This document shows, one piece after another, positions 44,516 to 52,529 of a stretch of 64,000 nt of DNA (its first letter is position 1; every line of letters starts with the position of its first letter). Made by a program: the position numbers and the translations under genes. The DNA comes from Flavobacterium sp. WC2421 (GTDB taxonomy: Bacteria; Bacteroidota; Bacteroidia; Flavobacteriales; Flavobacteriaceae). The notes under the pieces were generated by a model. The model had not been told where the DNA came from, searched no databases, and was given only the letters and a program-made list of their open reading frames with translations. The stretch is from contig NZ_CP162004.1 of NCBI RefSeq assembly GCF_040822115.1, positions 2,170,001-2,234,000 of the forward strand. Reading direction: 5' to 3'.

Positions 44516-45820
44516 TTATTTTTCTCCTTTATAGAAAATTTTGAACAATGCAAAGCCCAAAACGATCGCTCCAAAATACCATAACGCCAAAATGGGATTG
44601 TAATAACTCATGGCTATCAACGAAAACAATCCAATTAATAGTGCTGTAATAGTGAGAACTGGATATAAAGGTACAACAAATGGGCGTTCTAAATTGGGTT
44701 CTGATTTTCTTAATTGCAGTAGCGACATCATGGAAAGAATATATAATGTAAGCGCTCCAAAAACCGCTATAGTTATTATTTCGCCTGTTTTATTGGTAAA
44801 TAAGGTGGCAATTCCTAAACCTGTATTTACAATAAGTGCATTGGCGGGAGTTAAAAATTTAGTATGTACTTTGCCTAGGAATTTTGGTGCAAAATCTATT
44901 TTTCCAAATTCCATTGTTGCTCTTCCTCCCGCAAGAATGAGTCCGTGGAAAGAGGCAATTAAACCAAAAAGACCCACGCCTATCAATAAATGATACATCA
45001 TGCTATCAGTAGAAACTGCCATTCCCATTGCCATTGGCAAAGGAGAATCGGATAAACTACCGTCTGCTTTATACACCACTTTTTCCCAACCACCTACACC
45101 AATGGTTGCTACGAAAACCATGATACACAATATAACGAGTGTAAGTATGGCGCTTCCAAAACCTTTTGTAATGTCTTTTTGTGGATTTATGGTTTCTTCG
45201 GCAACATTCGCGACGCCTTCGATACCAAGGAAAAACCAAATTGCAAATGGGATGGCCGCAAAAATTCCTTCCCAACCATTTGTACTTGCATTAAGCGTTA
45301 GTTTTTCTGAAGAAAAATGCGGAATAGTTACCCCAAAAAACAATAGCAACTCGGCAACAGCTAAGATGGTAATAAACAATTCGAATGTTGCGGCTATTTT
45401 TACCCCAAAAATATTGAGGGCTGTAAATAATAAATAAGCTCCAATTGCCGCTGGTAAAATAGGGATTTGAGGAAAGGAGAGATTCAAGTACGCGCCTATT
45501 GCGATTGCGATGGCTGGCGGAGCAAATACAAATTCTATAATTTGTGCAAGTCCTGTAATAAAACCAATGTCTTTACCAAAGGCTCTGTTCGCATAATCAA
45601 AACCGCCACCTGCTTTAGGAATCGCACAGGATAATTCACAATACGAAAAACTAAAACAAACATACATGATAATGATGATAAAAGTGGCAATGGCCATGCC
45701 AAGCGTGCCTCCTTTTTCTAATCCTAAATTCCACCCAAAATACATTCCTGAAATCACATAACCTACTCCAAGTCCCCAAAGCAAAAGAGGAGAAAGTGTT
45801 TTTTTTAGATGTGCACTCAT
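44516..45820 (-). CDS. eat: Ethanolamine permease (APC family)
   Basis: A 434-residue APC-superfamily transporter with about twelve membrane helices. The start LLLWGLGVGYVISGMYFGWNLG holds the substrate-binding Gly-rich unwound segment of helix 1, and CELSCAIPKAGGGFDYANRAFG lies near residue 62. This is close to the ethanolamine permease subgroup. It is the first gene of the leftward unit permease-eutB-eutC, 44 bp from eutB, and so provides the substrate. Confidence 0.9.
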   Translation of the reverse strand: MSAHLKKTLSPLLLWGLGVGYVISGMYFGWNLGLEKGGTLGMAIATFIIIIMYVCFSFSYCELSCAIPKAGGGFDYANRAFGKDIGFITGLAQIIEFVFAPPAIAIAIGAYLNLSFPQIPILPAAIGAYLLFTALNIFGVKIAATFELFITILAVAELLLFFGVTIPHFSSEKLTLNASTNGWEGIFAAIPFAIWFFLGIEGVANVAEETINPQKDITKGFGSAILTLVILCIMVFVATIGVGGWEKVVYKADGSLSDSPLPMAMGMAVSTDSMMYHLLIGVGLFGLIASFHGLILAGGRATMEFGKIDFAPKFLGKVHTKFLTPANALIVNTGLGIATLFTNKTGEIITIAVFGALTLYILSMMSLLQLRKSEPNLERPFVVPLYPVLTITALLIGLFSLIAMSYYNPILALWYFGAIVLGFALFKIFYKGEK

Positions 45821-45990
45821 AAATTTAGAATTTGAATTATTTGTAGTTAAAAAGTTAAAACTATAAATATTATTTCAAATAAATTTATTTTAAGGGATTA
45901 TTGTTGTGGTATTTTCTTCTAATTGATAAATATTTTATTTTTTAACTTTTGAATAGAGATATAATAATTGATTTGAGTATAAAACAAAAA

Positions 45991-46016
45991 AAACGTCTTG
46001 AATAGTCAAGACGTTT
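45991..46016 (-). terminator. Terminator of the PhnA-like gene
   Basis: AAACGTCTTGA pairs with TCAAGACGTTT around a 4-nt loop, with eight T following on the minus strand. The sequence after the T-run (45974-45993) is a 20-mer that occurs identically after the lpdA terminator at 56201-56220. Confidence 0.85.
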
Positions 46017-46040
46017 TTAATATAAACCCATTTTGGTAAA

Positions 46041-46619
46041 TTATGTTTTCTTTACATATTGTGTAATAATCACGATAGTTTGACCATCTACTTTTCCTTC
46101 AATATATTCAGCGTTTTCGTGGTCTAAACGAATGTTTCGAACCGCAGTTCCTTGCTTAGCGACCATACTAGAACCTTTCACTTTAAGGTCTTTTATCAAA
46201 ACAACCGAGTCTCCATGTTCTAGGATTACGCCGTTGCTGTCGCGGTGTATTATTTTATTTTCATCATCTTCACCTTCCCCCGTTGCTTGAGCCCAAGCAA
46301 GGGTGTCCTCGTCAAAATACATTTGGTCGATTAATTCTTGGGGCCAACCTGCTGCGCGTAAACGGCTTAACATTCTCCAAGAAACGACTTGTACAGCGGT
46401 ATGCTCGCTCCACATGCTATCATTCAGGCATCTCCAGTGATTAAGGTCTTCATGACCTGGGTTTTCAATTTGGTCGATACAGGTACTACACGCCATTATA
46501 GCTTCGTCTATTCCCCCTTTTTTAGTGGGTAAAACCTCGTATACCTTTAGGTTTTCTGTTGCGGCACATAATTCGCATTGTGATCCACTGCGTTTGCTTA
46601 ATTCTCTTTCGATACTCAT
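46041..46619 (-). CDS. PhnA-domain protein (YjdM-like)
   Basis: A 192-residue cytoplasmic protein. An N-terminal zinc ribbon has CELC (about 15-18) and CSTC (about 44-47), and the C-terminal 70 residues form the PhnA beta domain (HRDSNGVILEHGDSVVLIKDLKVKG, GTAVRNIRL, YVKKT). Despite its name the family is not shown to degrade phosphonates generally, and no phn genes are nearby. A TATTTTTG -7 element lies at 46644-46651. Confidence 0.88.
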   Translation of the reverse strand: MSIERELSKRSGSQCELCAATENLKVYEVLPTKKGGIDEAIMACSTCIDQIENPGHEDLNHWRCLNDSMWSEHTAVQVVSWRMLSRLRAAGWPQELIDQMYFDEDTLAWAQATGEGEDDENKIIHRDSNGVILEHGDSVVLIKDLKVKGSSMVAKQGTAVRNIRLDHENAEYIEGKVDGQTIVIITQYVKKT

Positions 46620-46806
46620 TGTTGGCTTTTATTTTATTTTATGCAAAAATAGGGTTAAATAATGTTTTTTACAACAAACATATTTTTTAGATAAAATCTT
46701 ATAAATAGTTTTAAATAGCTATTAATTAGTGTTTTAAGTAGGGATTAAATTGCTTACTGAATTAAATTATTTAAATTTAAGTAAGTAACAATTAAATTAT
46801 AAAGCT

Positions 46807-47337
46807 ATGAAAACTAAATCATTACTATTTGCAGGTTTTATTTTTATTTTATTCGTATCCTGTGATTCGACTTCTATTGATGGATCAGAACAAATTGCCG
46901 CATCTTTAAGTGCAAGTGCAAAAAGTGTTAACGCGAAACCAGTTGAAAAGGATGTGTCCATTTCACTAGTGGGTATAGACAATTCTACTGGAACTGGATC
47001 TAATTTCGTAGGTACAATGACACATTTAGGAGAGGTACATGGAGCTACGTCCACCACTCTTTTCCAAGATAATGGTGATGGCACTTTTAATTATGGATCG
47101 AGTGATATCCTTTATGCCGCAAATGGAGATGAATTATATACGGAAACAAAAATTGTTTTGACTTTTAGTTCAGCAACAGCTGCAACGTATGTTGGAGGAT
47201 TTATTGTAACAGGAGGGAATGGTAGATTCCTTGGAGCAACAGGGTCTTTCTCTATTGCCAATGGTGTTTATATCATTAATGAGTCTACAGGCTTAGGTAC
47301 GTCAACCCATAATGCAATTGGAAAAATTACGTATTAA
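46807..47337 (+). CDS. Putative lipoprotein of unknown function
   Basis: A 176-residue protein with a lipoprotein signal (LLFAGFIFILFVSCDS; lipidated Cys about 19), so it is probably anchored in a membrane. The mature part is beta-rich, with a Gly-rich stretch GGFIVTGGNGRFLGATGSFS near 140, reminiscent of calycin-like secreted proteins with a GGTGRFxGATG motif. I do not recognise a named family or catalytic site. It stands alone between two convergent or divergent leftward genes and has its own terminator. Confidence 0.75.
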   Translation: MKTKSLLFAGFIFILFVSCDSTSIDGSEQIAASLSASAKSVNAKPVEKDVSISLVGIDNSTGTGSNFVGTMTHLGEVHGATSTTLFQDNGDGTFNYGSSDILYAANGDELYTETKIVLTFSSATAATYVGGFIVTGGNGRFLGATGSFSIANGVYIINESTGLGTSTHNAIGKITY

Positions 47338-47374
47338 TGAAATGATTTGGAGTTTTTAAATTTGATCAAGTATG

Positions 47375-47419
47375 TGCAATAAAAGTTTTACTATGGTATA
47401 ATACTAAACTTTTATTGCA
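47375..47419 (+). terminator. Terminator of the lipoprotein gene
   Basis: A perfect 14-bp stem, TGCAATAAAAGTTT with AAACTTTTATTGCA, and a weaker inner extension, followed after 4 bp by a T-run. Confidence 0.7.
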
Positions 47420-47514
47420 GATACTTTTTTAAGTATCATGTAAAGTGAACCTTTTAAATAATTAAAAGAATCTTAAATTAAATAATATTTTTTTAGATTA
47501 ATTAAAATATAAAA

Positions 47515-47976
47515 TCATTTAGAACTTACTCTAACTGCCTCCGGCACTAGCATTTCGTACTCTCCTCCATTGCGGATGACATCTCTTACAATACTAGAAC
47601 TAATGTAAGAAGTTCTTGCAGCAGTCAGCAAGAAAACCGTTTCTATTTTGGATAAATGTCTGTTAGTGTGTGCAATTGCTTTTTCAAACTCAAAATCGGC
47701 TGGATTTCGCAATCCACGTAAAATGAAGTCCGCATTTACTTTTTTACATAAGTCAATTGTAAGTCCTTCATAATTAATAACGCTAACTTTTGGTTCATCC
47801 TTAAACGTTTCTTCAATAAAGCGTTTCCTTTCTTCTAGGGTAAACATGTATTTTTTTTCGGCATTAACACCAATTGCTATGACAATTTCATCAAATAAAG
47901 GAATTGCCCTTTTAATAATATCTTCATGTCCTAGTGTAATGGGATCAAAAGATCCTGGAAATATAGCTTTTCTCAT
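47515..47976 (-). CDS. coaD: Phosphopantetheine adenylyltransferase
   Basis: A 153-residue enzyme of the penultimate step of coenzyme A synthesis. The nucleotidyltransferase motif GSFDPITLGHEDII (about 8-21) includes TxGH, and the second ATP motif is SYISSSIVRDVI (about 122-133). FILRGLRNPADFEFE is the pantetheine-binding stretch. The length is normal. It lies 50 bp downstream of ddl on the same strand, separated by short TTTCAAGTTT direct repeats. Confidence 0.96.
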   Translation of the reverse strand: MRKAIFPGSFDPITLGHEDIIKRAIPLFDEIVIAIGVNAEKKYMFTLEERKRFIEETFKDEPKVSVINYEGLTIDLCKKVNADFILRGLRNPADFEFEKAIAHTNRHLSKIETVFLLTAARTSYISSSIVRDVIRNGGEYEMLVPEAVRVSSK

Positions 47977-48026
47977 TTATGTTAGAGTTTCAAGTTTGAG
48001 GTTTCAAGTTTAAATCTGTAATAACT

Positions 48027-48995
48027 TTATAAAGATAACTCGATTGCATTAGTAAATAACTCAGTTAGTGAAATTCCTGCAGCTTTGGCTTGTTGAGGAA
48101 TCAAACTTTCAGTAGTTAAACCAGGAATGGTATTCATTTCTAGCATATAAGGCTCATTGTTTACGATAATGAACTCAGAGCGAGAAAATCCTTTCATACG
48201 TAGTATTTCATAAGCACGTTTAGCAATGTTTCCTACTTTTTGAGTCATTTCATCACAGATTCTAGCAGGAGTGATTTCTTGTGATTTTCCTAAATATTTG
48301 GCTTCATAGTCGAAGAAGTCATTTTCGGATACGATTTCTGTGATGGGTAAAACGGTTGTTTTTCCTTGGTAATTAATTACCCCTACAGAAACTTCGGTTC
48401 CGTCTAGGAAACTTTCGATGATGATTTCGTTGTCTTCTTTGTAAGCGACTTCGATGGCAATTGGCAATTCGGCTTCCGTTTTTACTTTAGAAATGCCAAA
48501 GCTAGAACCTGCTTTGTTTGGTTTTACAAAACAAGGTAAACCTACTTTACTTACAATTGCTGCAGTGTCAATATGTTCTCCTTTGTTTAAGTAATATGAT
48601 ATAGCACTTTTTATTCCGTATGGTTTTAATACCGATAAAAGATCTCTTTTATTGAAGGTTAAAGCGGCTTGGTAATAATCACATGAAGTATGTGGCAGAT
48701 CAATTAACTCGAAGTAAGCTTGCATGAGTCCGTCTTCACCTGGAGTACCATGAATGGCGTTGAAGACACAGTCAAATGTGATTTTGTTACCGTTAAGAGT
48801 TATAGAAAAATCATTTTTATCAATTGGGAATTCGGTGTCATTATCATCAACATAGACCCATTTTTCTTTAAAAATGTGAATTCGAAATCCATTGTATTTT
48901 GTTTTGTCCAAAAATTGGTATACTACGTTTCCGCTTATTAGTGAAATTTTGTATTCGCTGGAATAGCCGCCCATGATAATGGCAATATTTTTCAT
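48027..48995 (-). CDS. ddl: D-alanine--D-alanine ligase
   Basis: A 322-residue ATP-grasp ligase of peptidoglycan precursor synthesis. It starts MKNIAIIMGGYSSEYKISL with the family's first glycine motif; further sites are NAIHGTPGEDGLMQAYFELI, PCFVKPNKAGSSFGISKV and FSRSEFIIVNNEPYMLEMNTIPG. I chose the ATG at 48995: the frame stays open to 49136, but that stretch runs through an intergenic hairpin repeat and has no family similarity. A short perfect palindrome (AACACAA-A-TTGTGTT, 49016-49030) lies upstream. Confidence 0.95.
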   Translation of the reverse strand: MKNIAIIMGGYSSEYKISLISGNVVYQFLDKTKYNGFRIHIFKEKWVYVDDNDTEFPIDKNDFSITLNGNKITFDCVFNAIHGTPGEDGLMQAYFELIDLPHTSCDYYQAALTFNKRDLLSVLKPYGIKSAISYYLNKGEHIDTAAIVSKVGLPCFVKPNKAGSSFGISKVKTEAELPIAIEVAYKEDNEIIIESFLDGTEVSVGVINYQGKTTVLPITEIVSENDFFDYEAKYLGKSQEITPARICDEMTQKVGNIAKRAYEILRMKGFSRSEFIIVNNEPYMLEMNTIPGLTTESLIPQQAKAAGISLTELFTNAIELSL

Positions 48996-49055
48996 TTTAT
49001 ATTGTTTAATGTTGGAACACAAATTGTGTTTTGTAGTTCGAATCGTTTTATTTTC

Positions 49056-49134
49056 TAGCCCTGATAGCAGCGGTATCCTTTTCTTTTTTTCTTTAAAAAA
49101 GAAAAGATACAAGCGTATAGCGGGAAATAGCTCC
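49056..49134 (+). repeat. Dispersed hairpin repeat, copy 4
   Basis: Reads TAGCCCTGATAGCAGCGG, TATCC, then a core in which TTTTCTTTTTT pairs with AAAAAAGAAAA, then GATACAAGCGTATAGCGGG and AAATAGCTCC. The arms match copies 1 and 5 on the opposite strand. It lies between the divergent ddl and PASTA genes. Confidence 0.75.
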
Positions 49135-49196
49135 AAATATACAAGGGTATTTTTTGCTTAAACAAAATTATCATTTTTTTTGAAACGAAATAGCTA

Positions 49197-49204
49197 TATC
49201 TTTG
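49197..49204 (+). promoter_or_regulatory. -7 element of the PASTA-rluD operon
   Basis: TATCTTTG, a full TAnnTTTG match, 19 bp upstream of the PASTA gene ATG. Confidence 0.65.
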
Positions 49205-49223
49205 CCCATATAAAAAATAATTT

Positions 49224-49841
49224 ATGAGTTTACGTAAATACCTTACCAGCCGTGTGTTTTTTCTACAAGTATTTATCGCGGTTTTGATAATTGCCGTTTT
49301 GGGATATCTTTTTATGCATTGGTTGACTTTTACTACTAATCATGGAAATGAGATTGCTGTTCCTAATTTAAGTAAACTAACAGAAGAGCAAGTGGAGGAA
49401 AAACTAGATGATTTAGACTTAGATTACGTTTTACTTGATAGTGTGGATTATAGAAATGATTATCCTAAATACAGTGTGGTACAACAAGATCCCTTGCCTG
49501 GAGCCAAAGTGAAAGAGGGTAGAAAGGTGTATATTAAAATTAATTCATCGGGATTTTCATCAGTGAAAGTGCCTGATTTAATTGAAAAAACATACCGTGA
49601 AGCAGTACCTACGCTAAAAGCGTTAGGTCTTGAAGAAGGGACAATTACTTATATACCAAATCTTGGAAAAGACATGGTATTAGAAATGCGTTATAAAGGT
49701 AGAAATATCAAAGCGGGAGATAAAGTATTGAAATCGTCTAAAATTGATCTAGTTTTAGGAGATGGAAAAGCGAGTTATGAAGAAGATATAAGAACGGATA
49801 GCATTCCTAATCCAACACAAGAAATGCCTAATGAACAATAA
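49224..49841 (+). CDS. PASTA-domain membrane protein
   Basis: A 205-residue protein with a short cytoplasmic N-terminus, one membrane helix (about 12-32, VFFLQVFIAVLIIAVLGYLF), then two PASTA domains in the periplasm (about 45-110, VPNLSKLTEEQVEEKL; and 113-180, VPDLIEKTYREAVPTL), and a short polar tail. PASTA domains bind peptidoglycan or muropeptides. There is no kinase or penicillin-binding domain. It overlaps rluD by 11 bp, a conserved flavobacterial pair; its location opposite ddl may reflect a cell-wall link. Confidence 0.88.
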   Translation: MSLRKYLTSRVFFLQVFIAVLIIAVLGYLFMHWLTFTTNHGNEIAVPNLSKLTEEQVEEKLDDLDLDYVLLDSVDYRNDYPKYSVVQQDPLPGAKVKEGRKVYIKINSSGFSSVKVPDLIEKTYREAVPTLKALGLEEGTITYIPNLGKDMVLEMRYKGRNIKAGDKVLKSSKIDLVLGDGKASYEEDIRTDSIPNPTQEMPNEQ

Positions 49842-50871
49842 TGTAGAGTCGATTGACTTAGAAGAAGAATTATACGAACATTTTAAATTTGAAGTTCCAA
49901 AAGGAATAACACCTATACGAATTGATAAATATTTAATGGGATTGATTCAAAATGCAACCCGAAATAAATTACAAATAGCAGCTACTGAAGGGAATATTTT
50001 TGTGAATGATGCGACTGTGAAGTCAAATTATAAAGTAAAAGCTTTTGATGTAGTTCGTGTGATGTTGACGCATCCACCCTACGAAAACCATATTATCGCG
50101 GAGAATATTCCGCTAAACATTGTTTATGAGGATGATGCTTTGTTGTTAATCAATAAAGAACCAGGAATGGTGGTTCACCCTGGACATGGAAACTATACAG
50201 GAACATTAGTGCATGCCTTGGCCTATCATTTTGATAATTTGCCAATGAATAGCAGTGAGCGACCAGGATTAGTACATCGTATTGATAAAGATACTTCAGG
50301 CTTACTTGTAATTGCCAAAACGGAAGCGGCAATGACCCATTTAGCCAAACAATTTGAGGCTAAAACTTCTGAAAGAGAGTATATAGCGTTAGTTTGGGGG
50401 AATGTAGCGGAGGAAAGCGGAACGATTGAAGGAAACTTAGCACGTCACTTGAAAGACCGCATGCAAATGGCTGTTTTTGCTGATCCAGAGATTGGGAAAC
50501 CAGCGATTACTCATTATAAAGTTTTGGAACGTTTTGGTTATGTGACTTTGATTTCATGCCAATTAGAAACGGGGCGTACACACCAGATTCGTGCCCATTT
50601 AAAACATATAGGACATCCTTTATTTAATGACGAACGTTATGGTGGTCATTTGATTTTAAAAGGAACTACGTTTACAAAATATAAGCAGTTTATAGACAAT
50701 TGCTTTAAAGCATTGCCAAGGCAAGCATTGCATGCTAAAACACTTGGTTTTGTGCATCCTACCACTAAAGAATTGATGCGTTTTGATACTGAATTACCAC
50801 AAGATTTTCAAGATTGTATTGAAAAATGGAGAGGGTATTCTAAATCACATTTAACAGAGGAAGAGGAGTAG
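49831..50871 (+). CDS. rluD: RluA-family 23S rRNA pseudouridine synthase (RluD-like)
   Basis: A 346-residue enzyme. An N-terminal S4 domain (about 25-85, IRIDKYLMGLIQNATRNKLQ) is followed by the catalytic domain, whose aspartate is in GLVHRIDKDTSGLLVIAKT (about 152), then the substrate stretch LETGRTHQIRAHLKHIGHPL. RluD makes pseudouridines in helix 69 of 23S rRNA; the exact sites here are inferred. It is co-transcribed with the PASTA gene. Confidence 0.93.
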   Translation: MNNNVESIDLEEELYEHFKFEVPKGITPIRIDKYLMGLIQNATRNKLQIAATEGNIFVNDATVKSNYKVKAFDVVRVMLTHPPYENHIIAENIPLNIVYEDDALLLINKEPGMVVHPGHGNYTGTLVHALAYHFDNLPMNSSERPGLVHRIDKDTSGLLVIAKTEAAMTHLAKQFEAKTSEREYIALVWGNVAEESGTIEGNLARHLKDRMQMAVFADPEIGKPAITHYKVLERFGYVTLISCQLETGRTHQIRAHLKHIGHPLFNDERYGGHLILKGTTFTKYKQFIDNCFKALPRQALHAKTLGFVHPTTKELMRFDTELPQDFQDCIEKWRGYSKSHLTEEEE

Positions 50872-50952
50872 AGTTTCAAAGTTACAGAGTTTCAAAGTTT
50901 CGGAGGTTTAAAGTTGCTTAGCTTTGAGGATTTGAAAATCTAGATAAATAAT

Positions 50953-50987
50953 AAAAATCCCTTTTGAAAAAGTCAAAAGGGATTTTT
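50953..50987. terminator. Terminator after rluD
   Basis: AAAAATCCCTTTTGA pairs perfectly with TCAAAAGGGATTTTT around a 5-nt loop. The flanking runs make it usable by both rluD and the convergent small gene. Between rluD and this hairpin lie short GAGTTTCAAAGTT direct repeats. Confidence 0.85.
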
Positions 50988-51034
50988 GGTTAAAAATGGT
51001 TTTTGGATTATAATGCTATATTTTTAGTCTAAAG

Positions 51035-51295
51035 CTATTTCACTTTTTTCAAAGCTACCTTTTTGTTGTCTACAAATAAGCGGCAACTAGTAGAGAAAAA
51101 CCCAGAAATATTTGTTTTTACAGCTAATTTCTCTCCTTTTTTGGTTGTTATAATTCCTGTCATAGCACTAGGAGTAATAAAATTTAATTGTTCATCCTGT
51201 AGTTCATTATTAATGAAAAGTTTTTCACCTGTAAACCAGTTATTAGTGATTTTTATTTCTTCATTTTCATAATTGGCAATCCATTCGCTTCTCAT
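51035..51295 (-). CDS. Conserved-looking hypothetical protein
   Basis: An 86-residue protein starting MRSEWIANYENEEIKITNNW. It appears beta-rich (alternating hydrophobic residues in EIKITNNWFTGEKLFINNEL and KLAVKTNISG) with a basic end. There is no signal peptide, membrane helix or recognised motif. Its codon usage resembles its neighbours. It is monocistronic, convergent with rluD. I do not recognise the family. Confidence 0.55.
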   Translation of the reverse strand: MRSEWIANYENEEIKITNNWFTGEKLFINNELQDEQLNFITPSAMTGIITTKKGEKLAVKTNISGFFSTSCRLFVDNKKVALKKVK

Positions 51296-51570
51296 TGTAG
51301 TTTGGTTTTTAAAGTTGAATTCATAAAGTTTGGCTACAAAATAGGAAGCTAAATCAAAACTTTTGGACTCTCATAATTTAACTGTAAATTGACAATATTT
51401 AGAATACAATTACAATACCCACTTTTAGTGATATTTGAAAGAATATTTTGACAATTTTAAAAATAGAAAAGAATAAATTCTCATTAGTTATCTCAAAAGA
51501 TTAGCTGTAAATATTTATAATTTAAGGAAGTTATTGTGTCATTTCGATTCCTTATGAATTTGTCTTATAT

Positions 51571-52188
51571 TTAATTTAGTTTTCGTTTGAAACTACAAAA
51601 TACAAAATGCTGTTGTGTGTCAAATGGTGTAGTATGGTTTTCATAAATGCATTTCAATTTTTCAAAACTATTTCCCATTTTTGTGGTTAAAGTTTCTTCA
51701 TTATATTGTTTTATTTCCAAACCACTACATTTTTTAGGACCATTTTCAGAGAATGTTCCAATGACCAAATACCCTGTAAGGGCTTTTTTAGCTATGGTTA
51801 AATATTTTTCTATTTGCTCATTAGTAGTTAAGAAATGAAATGTAGCTCTGTCATGCCAAACATCATAGACTTCATCGGGTTTGAATTCGGTTATATCGCT
51901 TACAATCCAATTGACTTTCTCGGCTTTTTTTCCTAATCTTTCTTTTGCTTTTTCAATTGCATTAGCTGAGATGTCTAAAACTGTAATGTTTTCATATCCT
52001 TCTTTGATTAAATAATCTACCAGGTTACTATCCCCACCCCCAATATCTATAATTTTCGAGTTTTTTGGTAAATGAAATGAATGAATATAATCCAATGCTG
52101 TTTTTGGAATTTCTTGAGTCCAACTAACTTCATCTGGATTTTTAGTTTCATATACTGTTTCCCAATGATTTTTATTATTTGATTCCAT
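51571..52188 (-). CDS. Class I SAM-dependent methyltransferase
   Basis: A 205-residue methyltransferase. SAM-binding motif I is IIDIGGGDSNLVDYL (about 41-55), and motif II follows in ITVLDISANAIEKAKERLG; motif III-like VNWIVSDITEF and then DVWHDRATFHFLT complete the Rossmann core. The N-terminal YETKNPDEVSWTQ resembles small thiopurine/tellurite-type methyltransferases. The substrate is unknown. It lies 122 bp downstream of the GDCCVxC gene on the same strand. Confidence 0.85.
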   Translation of the reverse strand: MESNNKNHWETVYETKNPDEVSWTQEIPKTALDYIHSFHLPKNSKIIDIGGGDSNLVDYLIKEGYENITVLDISANAIEKAKERLGKKAEKVNWIVSDITEFKPDEVYDVWHDRATFHFLTTNEQIEKYLTIAKKALTGYLVIGTFSENGPKKCSGLEIKQYNEETLTTKMGNSFEKLKCIYENHTTPFDTQQHFVFCSFKRKLN

Positions 52189-52310
52189 AGTATTTGCTTT
52201 ATTTTATTGGGTAATTAAAATTTGTGCCAATAATTAGTAATATCTTTTAAAAAACTAACCAAAATTATCTATTTCTAGTTTTCTTTTTGATACTTTGATA
52301 TAATTACTTT

Positions 52311-52529
52311 TTAACAACATTTTTTGTCTTGTTGAATTGGTGGGCAAGGAACACTCCCATAACTGCAATAAACACAACAGTCCCCTTCTTTTGGTTTTAG
52401 TACCGCTTTACATTTTTCGCATTCGTAAAAAAACTGACAAGCATCTGAAGGCATCGTCTCTTCTTTTTTATGTCCACAGTTAGGGCAGGTGATTGTTGAT
52501 TGTAATATGATTTTCATTTTTTTATTCAT
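52311..52529 (-). CDS. GDCCVxC-domain small cysteine-rich protein
   Basis: A 72-residue protein with ten cysteines: CPNC and CEKC form a likely zinc ribbon, followed by the family signature GDCCVYC and a terminal CC. The GDCCVxC family includes selenoprotein members and is sometimes linked with mercury or other thiol-reactive metals, but no function is established. The ATG at 52527-52529 overlaps the dipeptidase stop (TAATG), so it is translationally coupled to that gene. A second ATG four codons later is also possible. Confidence 0.8.
   Translation of the reverse strand: MNKKMKIILQSTITCPNCGHKKEETMPSDACQFFYECEKCKAVLKPKEGDCCVYCSYGSVPCPPIQQDKKCC

Noticed and set aside
45821..45990. A cobalamin riboswitch upstream of the ethanolamine genes
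   Set aside because: The upstream region is short, AT-rich and lacks a B12 box or stable multi-stem structure.
49036..49046. A GTTCGAATC stretch resembling a tRNA T-loop
   Set aside because: No acceptor stem, anticodon arm or terminal pairing can be built around it.
48996..49136. N-terminal extension of ddl by 47 codons
   Set aside because: The extra residues are translated from an intergenic hairpin repeat and the upstream region; family members start at MKNIAIIMGG.
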